Of a stretch of DNA of 64,000 nt, positions 47,644 through 59,600 are shown piece after piece. A model generated the notes under the pieces. The model had not been told where the DNA came from, made no database searches, and saw only the letters and a list, made by a program, of their open reading frames with translations. The DNA is from Siderastrea siderea (Eukaryota; Cnidaria; Anthozoa; Scleractinia; Rhizangiidae): assembly GCA_964030785.1 (NCBI GenBank), contig OZ034971.1, forward strand, positions 44,440,304-44,504,303. The letters are read 5' to 3'. Each line of letters starts with the position of its first letter. Positions within the stretch are counted from its first letter, which is position 1. Position numbers and translations under genes: made by a program.

Positions 47644-50600
47644 TGACTGACTGACTGACTGACTGACTGACTGACTGACTGACTGACTGTCTGACTGGCT
47701 GGCTGGCTGGCTGACTGACTGACTGACTGTCTGACTGGCTGGCTGGCTGGCTGGCTGACTGACTGACTGACTGACTGACTGGCTGGCTGGCTGACTGACT
47801 GGCTGGCTGGCTCGCTGGCTGGCTGGCTGACTGACTGACTGACTGACTGACTGACTGGCTGGCTGACTGACTGACTGGCTGGCTGACTGACTGACTGACT
47901 GTCTGACTGGCTGGCTGGCTGGCTGGCTGACTGGCTGGCTGATTGACTGACTGACTGACTGTCTGACTGACTGGCTGGCTGGCTGGCTGGCTGACTGGCT
48001 GGCTGGCTGGCTGGCTGACTGGCTGGCTGGCTGGATGGCTGACTGACTAAATGACTGATTGACTGACTGATGGATTGATCAATGGATCAGTTAGTTGGTC
48101 TTTCGGTCGCTCCGTCAGGCGCTTGGTTGGTTGGTTGGTTGGTTGATTGGTTGATTAATTGATTACGGGTCGCACTGGGGGTAATTCAAGTTCTCTTGGC
48201 CATTATGAACAAAGAAAACGATTTGGAAATAACTGAACAATTCGCTCTTGGGGCTGACACCTTTCTAGCTACAAAGCAAAAAAGCAAGTTATCGTTCTGA
48301 CTAAGTTTACTTCGTCCTCTCCAAAGCGCGTCTCTCTTTGATGTGGACAACTCTCCAAAACCGACATTTCTTTAAGTGGACACCTTTATTGCGAGTGGTC
48401 ATCTTTTATGTGCATGTATGTGAACTCCTGGTACACTGTGTGTGGAAACCTCCCCTGGACGGACACCACCAGTCTTATGAGGACATCTCCTACGTGGACG
48501 ATTCTCCAAAACCAGTTTAGTGTAGACATCTCTCCAAGGCAGACACCAGCATCCACAGACTTATTTTATTTTACTTTATTTTATTTTATTAGCTTTGCCG
48601 TATAAGAAAACGAAGAGAAGAACAAGAAAAGGAAGTTAAATAAATTACTTATAAAACTAACACAATAAACAAAGCAAAACACAGAACTCGAATAAATACG
48701 ACAGGTTAACCACAACAGCGGGTAACCAATTACTGTGGACCCGATGGGCCCGACTTGACAGCATACATTCCCACAGGACGGACACTTTCCTAAGTTGGGG
48801 ATCTCTCGTCTGTGGAAACTTCTCCGAGGTAGACAACAAATCTAATGTGCATGGGCACTTCTGTAAGTTGGCGATCTCGGATGTTCGCTTTAAGGATTAG
48901 TGATATTCATACACTGTAGCAATAGTGTGTAAGTGAACTTACATCTGGAGCGTCTTTTTCTTGCAAGCTTCCTGTTTCTCATTACAAGCGCCACGGCAAG
49001 TACAGTGACCAAGACAGCAGCAATCATAAGCACAATCATAAGCATAATCCATTTTCCTGCAAGTCGCCCTGGTGAGTTAAGAAAAATATTGTCGGTATGA
49101 GAATTCAAACGAAACGCAAGAACACAAGTTGGCCATGAGAGAATACTATCCCTTTCGTCCATCCTCGAGCCCTTTCAACACGTTTGAGTCCTCAAAGGCG
49201 GTCACTTCTCGATTACAGAGACGGTTAAAATCTACCAGCTGACTAAGGTCGACTAACGTGCGAACTCGTTGACTTTTTTCAGCTAAAGCTGAAAGAAGTC
49301 GACGCCATAGCTTGCCTCTTCTGTAGTTGAAGTTGAAGGACCATTTATAGAAAATAATCCAAAATATGCCTGATGTAGCAACATTATATATAGGCGGTAC
49401 CGCTGACGTACAAAACTTGTAAAAACGAGAACCTTGTGCGTCATCACGTCACAAAGTAGGTCAGGGTCCACAGCGGTCAAACGCACGAAGCGTGCGCAGT
49501 TTCACTTTAACCGAACACTTAACGCCGTTTCTGAAAACTTAAGCTTTTACTTCGAGCATGTGTTCAGAATGAAGTAACTGGCATCCACAAGTTTTATGGG
49601 CACGAAATTTTGTTCATCGTGATATTTTATGTATCGTTTTCATACGAACTTCGCGCTCGTAAAAGTCTGAACTGATTCAAACTTCAAGGCTAAAAAAACC
49701 GGAAGTGACGTTTTTTGCGTTTGACCGGTGTGAAAGGTCAGAACGGTTTTAACCAACTGAAGAAACGTTCTTGTATATTTTACCTTAAGTATACAATTTT
49801 TCACCGTAAACACTTACTTGTCGTAGAGTCCTCAAGGGTTGGTGACTGTAAAGTTATTTCTGTGGAAAGCATGTTTTCTTGTTTTTCTTCCAAGAGAAAA
49901 ACATCTTAATGAAAATACTGAGAGCTGAACTATACACATGTCAATGCGCCTTATCTAAAATCAAAGAACCTCACTACCTCAAGCAATAAGCACATGAATG
50001 AATGTCAAACCTCCAATGAAGTTGAAGGCACCTAGTTACGCACCATGTACTGTGTATATGTAATGTTAAAACATTTTTGTTTCCGATTAAAAGGTGCCAC
50101 GTAGCATTTTGGGATGGATAGGGATTTGTGTATAGATTAAACTACTACAACGTAAGGAGTTAATACTTAGACCTCCTGTGTTATGAGCTCTTATATTTAT
50201 AAGCACAATTTGGGTTCTAGCCTACGGTAACGATTTCAACTGCATATATAGCCCTAGGGGCGGCAACTCAACCTAAGTTTGGGTAGACGGTTGCTGAACA
50301 ATGATCCTCTATATGACAAAAAAATTGACACTCCCCCTATCCTCCCTTAACCATACCTAGGTGTTTACATTTGGGCGCTTGATTACTAACAATAATCTAT
50401 TGTTACGAGGTCGGATGCAAAGTTGGACTGCAGAAAATGCCGGCGAAAGTAAGGAAAATATCTGCTGGTGCGTCTTCTCTGTAATTGAAAGGCACCTAAT
50501 GTACCCTGTCTACGGGCCAGTCTTTGACAGTGTCAAGGGAAAAACCCATACCTGATTTGCGAATTTAGGTTGAAAAACTATACCTAGTTGGGCGGCACAT

Positions 50601-53600
50601 TCCCGCATATATAGTGGAGTACCCCCACTAGGCTATAAATAGTACTTCGTACCTGGCTGAAAAACAGTAAGCAGCTCAATGGCGTCTTTTGCGACTATCT
50701 CGTCATACTCACAATACATCTCACAGAAGTACTCGCCAACATCTTCATCTGTCACATTGGAAATCTCCAGAACAAACTCAGCTTGCAGTAACCGCCCCTT
50801 GCACTCGTCCTTTACTTGTTCCTTTATGACGTACTTCGTGTTGTTTTGCAGAGTGTGGTTTCCATGGTGCCAAGTTAGGATGACAGGACCATAATAACAT
50901 CTCCCCCACGACAGTGCTGAGCATTCTAACCTTGTGTTGGAGAATTTCACGGCGGAAACACTTTTTTCTGCTGTTGTTATGTGGCCCTTTTCACCTGTGT
51001 ACAAAGCAAAGTCAACTCTTTCTAGAAAGTCCTCAACGCCCTCCCCTACCCTCCTTAGTAGGGAAGCACCGTAAACGGTGTAACCAACCAACCAGCAGCA
51101 AATCATTCTAAAACTACCTAACTTGCTCCCACATGTTTTCCCGCGGTTGGCGCCCGTTACATGTATTTGATTCGAGTTCTGATTGGTTTATCGTCTTGTT
51201 TGCGTCTGCTGTGATTGGCCAGAGTAATCATTTGGATTTTGGTTTTACGACATTTAGTTGAAAACTGCTCTAAATATACAAAGCTGTTTGTATAGCTCTA
51301 ATTGCGGCACACGTCGTAGGCGTTTTCAGTTTGGGAGGTGCTTACTCGATGCAGTTGGGTGTGTTTATTTAATTTTTCCAGAGTACATGTCGGACAAGAG
51401 CCTGATTAAAAAAAAGACTAACGTAAAACACGGCAAAAACCATAGCCAGCCTTTGTTGTCTCCGTGCTCTCACATAAAAAAAAAAGAGGAAAAAAAAAGA
51501 GAAGAGGGGAAGGAATGTGCTTACTCAAGGAAAGGTACTTATTTATCTATTTGTGTATGGCTTTAGAAAAACTAATCCTCTAATACTGTATCTGACCTAC
51601 ACAAAGATCCGGCTGCGATTTGCTTCTGTTTCTTCAAGTGGTCCTTACACGTGGTACAAGAAATCGCTAATAAATTAGCCATATTTGTTGTTATCGTATT
51701 TATCCCTCCTTTACCACCGCTTGTTTTGGTTTATTCTTATTGGGCAATTATCCAAACACAATATCTTAACTTTTTTAGAATTTGTAGCCCTTTGTTTCCG
51801 CAATTAGCTTTTGCCCGCCCCTGATGAAGGTTAGTTTCTCCTTGCCCAAATATTGGGTAATTCTTAAAAGTTCGTTTTTGTCGGTTCGATCAGCCTTGCA
51901 TTTGGGTCATAAAACAAAGGAGCCAAAATGAATCTTAACCCACTGTCGTCTGACCTCTTGTAAGCGATCACCTTCCCTTGATGATTTGGTTAGTTGCTTA
52001 CAGAACGATCAACAGTGTATCTAGATTCAGTACTTACAGTCAACAAGGACTTGTGTTGTGTAGTTTTGACAACCTTTGACAGGACTGGCATCTGCTTTGC
52101 AGGTGTAAAACCCTTCGTGCTCCAGGCGTACCGTGGAGAAATGAAGCGTGCTGTGAAGTTTCTCATCACTTAACCGATCGTCTGTTTGATAAAGGCCTGG
52201 AGTTCCATTAATGATTGGTTTATCATCCTTGTACCAGTAGACTGCGCGAGTAGGAGCAGTAAAGTCGCACTTAATTTTCCCTGTTTGGCCCTTTTTGAAA
52301 GTCCAGGGTCCCGAGCCGGCGCATTCTTGTGGCGCGACTGTGGGGAAAATGGGCAAAATGAGAGAAATCGTTTGGCTGACTAAGATTGCTGACGACACTT
52401 AATGCGGGACTTGATGGTTCGGGTATCCCCTCTTCGACTAGAGAATGCAGACTAGTCCTCGTAGCAAGCGTTTCTGTCGCCTTTTCAGCACGTTTGCAGC
52501 AGTTTTCGCTTTTTTGCCGCCCGAAAACTGGGGCGATGAAAAACTATATTTTTGCCCCGCCCCAATTTTCTCGCGGCCAAAAAGCAAAAAATACGTCAAA
52601 CTGAGTCAAACGTGCGAAGAACGCAGGCTATCTGCTGACTCACTGGCCTTAGTTAGAGACTAGATTTGGGATTAGACTCAAAACCTAAACATAATCACGT
52701 TTATTAGATCTAGATTATGGCTAGCGACAGTTAGTTCTTCAATCTTCGGTCCTTCAACTGCAACCGTCAACTAGTGAATGGAAATATATAAACTTCGAGT
52801 AATAACAAAATAATGTTCAGTAGATCGCACAAGATTCGGGACAACAATAACAAACACACGTTTCTTGTCCTATTTATAAAATAACAAAGGGCTGCTTCGC
52901 CCACAAATGATCTCCAGAGTAAGATGTAACTTAAAAGTGAAAAGGTATTGAAGGCCGATAATCTGTGACGTCTCCTTTGTGGTTTCCCAGTAAAACTTAT
53001 AAGTATGTATGTAAACATGTACTTATGACTGAATATTGCCTTGTTCAACGATACGTGGCGCACAAACAGTTCGAGATCAGTTATTCTAAAACAAAGCCAT
53101 AAGGCAACAGAGTGACAAGCAACTTGTAATGTGACACTTTTTCACTCATCATTTTCTCAGCTAGTAACAATTAGCTTACAATGATGTACATATGCTGATT
53201 TTTATTATTATTATTTTTATTTAAAAATGAGCTCCGAGAGTTCAAAATGTGCTCTTTTTCATTATTTATTATTATGAAATGTTTATGGAAGAGTAACTCG
53301 AACACTCAAACAAAATATATGTGAAACCTGAAAAAAGTCTGAATTTCTAGCCTTACGAAAGCCAGAAAGAAAACAAGATGGGTTATACTTATTCGCTAGT
53401 TTTTAAAGCGTTGTTAACTTAACCTGAAAGTATTAATCTGTGTTATTGTAAGATATTAGGGGGTAAAGCTCGATAAAATATGTCAATTAGTCCAAGACTA
53501 CTTAAAATTTTGTGGCTTATCTGAAATGTCGGCCACGTAAGCGTTAGATGCTTTAAAAGCAGATAAAAAGAAATAACTAATAACCCGAAAGAAAAACATC

Positions 53601-56600
53601 TGTTGTGCGGTAGCTAGCTCTTAATTTGTTAAACCCCCGTGTCATTAATTCACATTTCGTATTGTATATTCAAAGCACGTTTTAAGATATTAAACGCCAA
53701 GAGAAAATCGTTACCAGTAAAGAATGTGCGATTGCAATTTATGCAAGCATTAAACAGTAACATATCAAGCTAGAACATGCAATAAGACCACATTGTGAGT
53801 TGCGATAAATTAGTAGCCCTTCTTAGTAAAGAGTGATTTTACTTTTACTTGTAAGCCAAGGTGTTTTGCCCAGATATATTGCAGACGAAGGTAAAGTTAG
53901 CTAAAAAGAGTTATGACAAAATCTGTTTTACCCGACTAAAGTTTTCCACCAATTTTGCGAAGACGGATAAAACTCGGTGCGAGTACAAATCAGATCAGTT
54001 CCTCCCTTCCGACAAGTATTTTCTGCCCCTGGTTTCCGGAAAAGAGTACGAATGTAAGTAAAGATTTTCGAGGCGAGAGCATTTTCTTCTATGGGGGAGG
54101 CACTTTAATTTCCTTTCAATTATCGTCTGTCGGTAGAATCGACCGATTTCGTCTGCTTCCGTTGTCGGTCAAGGTCTGTCTTAATTTCCACCAGGAAAAA
54201 ATTGTGCATAAGACAGCAAAGCAGAAAACAACTTACTCGACAAATTTCCTTCATGTTTTAAGGCTTAACAATCAAACACTAGCATCATCCTCACATCTTG
54301 TTTCGGATTAACATTTAGAAGTGTAATAACCGATCTTTTGACCTTAACTATTTACATTTTTTAATCAATAATGCAGTAATAGATTTCCTTATTCTCAGTG
54401 GTAGACCCAATTAATAGCAGATGGAAGAAAGAAATTTCCCGCGGCAGAGCAGCTATCCGGCTTTTTTATTTTGTTTTTCATGGATTGAAGTATTGACCAT
54501 TTTAGGTACTATGCAAATGTTAAAATGTTGCGTATTTTCACTAACTAAACTGTAAGAATCGCCCGCTAACACCTGTTTAATTTATTTCCTACTTAAAATC
54601 CCCCTGTTATTGCGCGATTTCTTTTCCTTTTTTTTTTAAAGAGAGCTTTCACTTCTCAGTTTGGCTCATGAACTATTGCGCAAATTTTAGTAATGAGAAT
54701 TCACGAAATCTTCCTTCTGCCAAAAAGGCATTATGTATATGTTGCCCTATTTTCCTCTTTCATTAAGTTTTTAACGGCTGTCGACCAGACATGCTGACGT
54801 TTTGTTAATATTTGAATAAACTATGTGCTAGGCAATTAGCATCCAACGTTTAAACTGAGAAGATATAATACCCTATTAAACAGTGCTCTATTAAATACCT
54901 AATCCAAGTAGGTTTTATTTTTCATTATTTGAGCGTATTGTTAATAGTTTTCGAACATTTTTACCGCGAATTAATCCAGACAGAGGAAGTAAGGAAGCAT
55001 TACTCACTTAACAGTTTTAACTAAAATTTAGGGTGGTAATATAAAACAAATTGAAAGTAATTTCCAATCACCGGAGCAAAAAACAAACAACAGCAAGAAC
55101 CAATCAGAACTCGTAACAAATACCAGTAAATGGCATCAAGCGAGGGAAAACGCGCACGATGAAGTCACGATAATTTTTAGTTTTACCTCTGATTGTTGGA
55201 GAAAGTGGCGGCAGAGTTTTTAACGAATCACACTTAATTAACTGAAACCCGCCCTGCTTCAGAGTAACACTCGAGCCTCAGAGGATAAAATATCGCACAT
55301 ATTTACCTGAAACGCAGCATCTGTGGACGAAAATGCCGAGAATTATGTAGCATAAAGGCTGTCTTCTCAAAAAGTCCATCATCCAGCTCTCTGCAGCCTT
55401 TCTCCAGCGTTTTGCGCGCAGTTTAAGCGCCGCTAAGAATGCTTTTTTCTTTAAAGAGACTCCTCCTTTGCTTGTGGTCATAGGATATTACACTGCATTA
55501 TGGTTTCTTTAAACCACGTAAATTTGTGTTGACTACTCGGCAGTAACTATATAGTAGTTGCACTGATCATGCATAAAGTTTAAGATTGCAGAGTCAGTCT
55601 TTACGATATTTCCGGGTTTTGTTTCAACAGTTCTCAACAGCCAGCCGTGATAGGTTTTACAATTCGCCCCTTCAATTTCCGGTATTAGTTGCAGTTTCTT
55701 AGAATCAAGTCTTAAGAATTTTAACAATACCGCTTCCTTGCAAGTCGATATTCGCTTCAACTACACTTTCTTTCCGCTTTTGATTCCTTGTCACAGCAAC
55801 ACAAAATCAAGGTTACAGAATACGTACGTTCAGGATAGAAAATGTTTGACTTCAACTCAGTTTCATCACAGTTAAATGCTTAAACATTTTTAGGGTTGAA
55901 AGTTGCAACTGAGCTCTCGCTTCGCAGACATGAAAAATTAATTTAACGGTCTTTCAGCTTCTAGAAATGATAATCATTTCGGTCCATTGTATAAAATGCA
56001 CAGACCCACTAATAATAGATAATGTGGACATCGTGCGAAAAAAAGGAGGAGAAAGAACTAAAGAACTTCACACTTGAAGACCTTACTAGCCCTTTGTGGT
56101 CAAACCCAGTTGACACCGACCGATGAGAACAACACTTAAGCGCTATCAACATTTACGTTCCTAAAGGGAACTCTTTGTCAAGTTGAAAGCTGGAGCAATT
56201 ACGTTGTGTGGAATAATTACACGTGCGAGAACATTACAAAAAGATCAGTTATAAAGTGTTGATTAAGTAAGGGTTAGACAATGAACGCGAGTGTTCTATG
56301 GGATATAGTGTCCCGAGCAAAGATAGAATGTTTGCGAGGGACGCTATATCCCATAGGACACGAGCGTTCATTGTCTAACCGTCTTAGAACATGGTCACAC
56401 CCACGAAGAATTTCGTTTTTGCGTGCAGATTGTATTTTTGCATTTTAATTTTTTAGTTCCCACCTTGAAATCACGTTGCTGTTTTGTTTACGATATTTTC
56501 GCTATTGTACGCATGCCTTTGAGGTGCAATGTTCTAGAGTGCTTCACCGCGCGGTTTATCACAGTTGGTGTGTAAACAGCCATGAGGCAATACACGGAAA

Positions 56601-59600
56601 TTTGGAACTCGAGGCAGTGATCGCCGCTAAAGATTTTCTAGATTTACACTGGTGAAAGCAGTCTTCAAGGCGCTACAACCACCAACACCAGCAAGTGGGG
56701 AATCCGCAGGAAACTCCAAGAGGCCAAATTAAGTCAAGTTCAAATACAACACTCGTAGTCTGGCAAACATTGAGAAACAAGTCTGTCCTTCATTGTTTCA
56801 ATTAAGGTCTGAACAGTTCGTATTTCATGTAAAATAATCGTTTTTCTTTGGATTTGCCTTTTTCTATGCTATTATACCATAAGATTGCATTTTTTTTGTT
56901 AAAACGCAAAAAATAATGAGTGTTTCTAGCCGTTGAAGCTGTTGATTTTATCGATTTAGTTGTAAATATTCACAGAGAATTTGTGCATTCATTAGTAGTT
57001 TCTACTTAGTCATTAGTATGCTCTATATAGAGCATACTAATGAGGCTTCCAAACAAAGGAAAACAATGCCTCATTAGTATGCTCTATATAGAACCACTAA
57101 TGAATGCACAAATTCTCTGTAATTTTACCCCGCAATTTCCCTGTGCTTCAAAGCCCCCGCCACTTTACATAATTTAAGACAGTTTATGGAATATAGAGCA
57201 TCGAAATGCTGGAGACTGATTGGCTGAGTGGGTGTGACCATGTTCTAACTTCAGGTAAACCATTGTAGCAGTTGTCTCAAATATTTTTTATTGGAAGCAA
57301 AAAAGAATTCAAATAAATCGACAGAGATATGTTTAATGCTGCGCGCTGTGTAGTTTATAGGGAATGTAAAATTTATACTCGTGTTCTTTTTAGACTACCT
57401 TAAAGAGCATCCAATCATCACGACTAAACATTTATTGAGCTTTGTATACATAATGTGCTCGAAATTAAAACAAATATTATAACTTGCCCTTTAAGTTACA
57501 ACTTTTTAAATAAACAAATCTTTAGACGTCAACTCCAGTACATTCAACATCGCGTATGATCCATTTTGATTCGAAAAAATTGAAAAACTTCCGGCAAAAT
57601 AGCGTTGACATTTTCCAGTAAAATAGCAAACTGAACGGCAAAGCTAGGACCTTGATTAAGTCTGCCTACGAACTTATGTATATCAACAACGAGAAAGTCC
57701 AAGCGACTCAAGATTTCCAGCGCAAAAATTAGATAAAACTATTTTTCTTATAAAAGCGATTCGGACGTAATCATTTCCAACGTGAATAACGAAACTTCTA
57801 AAGAAATACGCAAATAATTATGGCAATTCATTTATCTATCTAGGAAACCTTTTCTCGCTTGAAATCATGTTTAATGTATTTTTGAATTTTAAATTTTCCA
57901 AGTAATTAAATTCATTTGCTTTCTTTCAATTGGCCCTCAATTGTTAGCGGAGCCAGCGCGCTAGCGCGTCAGCAGAGCTCCATTGCTAAGGAAATTTGGT
58001 AACCTATGAAGCCAAAAAATGTTGGTAGTGACGTAATAGTCACGTGACCGTCCGTCCGTACGTCCGTACGTCCGTACGTCCGTACGTCCGCACCAGAGGG
58101 CTACCAATAAAAGCAAAGACAACAAAAGTCAAAAACAAATTTGTTAATGAAAAAAAAAAGTTCAAAAGAACACTCAGTTGCCTTTTTGGTGGAAGGGGAA
58201 AATTTCAATTTAGGCGAAAGAAATATGCGATAAAGTTCAGGCAAAAAGTTCAAATTTGCCTCGTCGGTTCTGTTCAAACTTGGTCGGCACACCGCTTAAG
58301 TTCGCAGCTTTTCGCAGCGGTTTCGACGCCAAATATAGCAGAGCTAGTGGTTTTTGGTTTTTCTGTCCACAACCATGGTTTTTGCGGCGTTTCGAACACA
58401 TTTTGCCAGGAAAAACACCAGCATTTTCATGCTGATAGGCAGCTTGTCACGGAGAAAGAAATAAGTATTAACTTCCAAAGTAACGTCTAACGCCCATGGC
58501 CCAGTGGACTAGTCATCGGCATCTCACGCCGACGAGCCGGGCTCGACACTCAGCGGGAGCAGGTACTTTTTTTCTTTTTTTTCTTTGGTTTTTTTTTTAA
58601 TTTAACGACTTGAATGAGTGTATTTTCATCCCGATGGTTTAAGGCCGCGGGTGACAAGCTGCTCATGAATAAATTCATAGGGAAAAATTTTGGTGGAGGT
58701 CTTGCGCTAAAAACGTTATATCTTGAACGTTTGAGAGCCAATTCCATTGAAACTTAACAGAGAGTTTGGGCAATGATGAAAGTGCAACAAGGTTGTTTTT
58801 GGTTTGATAGATTGCGCTTCTTTGCAATACTATGAGCTCCCAAAGTTAAGATTTTGTAAAACACGACTCCGTGTCTAAGTTTTCTCCTCGTGGAAAAGAA
58901 AACACTTCTTGATTTTACCACTCATTGATCAGGATTTTGAGTTCCATTGAAAGTTGTAAGCTTTTAAATGAGTAAAATCGTCCTTGTTTAAATTTGAAGC
59001 CCTCGATATTTTGTTAAAAAGCCTGTTTGAAAAAAAGGCTTCTGTTGTGAGAATCTACAATACACCTAGTTTGTCTGCCTGTTGTGTCTGTTCAGGAAAT
59101 TCTATATCTGCGCCCCCGGGGGGGGGGGACTCTCATATGAAACTGACGGCGATGCTCGTCGGAAAATTAGAATTAAACCCCTAAAGGAGACCAATCTGGG
59201 CGTGGCTCATGCGTTATTTGAACCCTAAAGGAGACCACGCCAAACAGACAACCAAATAAAAGTTACGGTGATTTTTAATTGCGTTAAAGATTGAAGCTAA
59301 AGATTGACGGCGTTTGGTTTTTTCATCTAGATATTTCTTTACGCACAACCCTAAGCGATACCTGTACAGGTAAAAGTATTGGCTTTCCGTCCTGCGAGAC
59401 CAAAATCTGCAATTTACACCCCTAAGCGAGACGACGAGCATCCACGTCACTTTCATATGGGAGTCCCCCCCCCCCCCCCCCCCCGCGATCTGCGCTGTAT
59501 TCTTGGACACAAAATTGGTAGTTTTAGGGCATCCGAAGGCTTACCGAATAAACACGAATGTTTAAAGTAAGATTATGCAAATTATGGAAATTAAATTCAA

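Noticed and set aside
58044..58490. 148-codon plus-strand ORF
   Set aside because: Runs through a (GTCCGTAC)n tract and a dispersed repeat also seen at 45.3 kb without a shared frame.
58490..58560. Functional tRNA-Glu(CTC) gene
   Set aside because: The anticodon arm is perfect, but T-arm and acceptor pairing fail.
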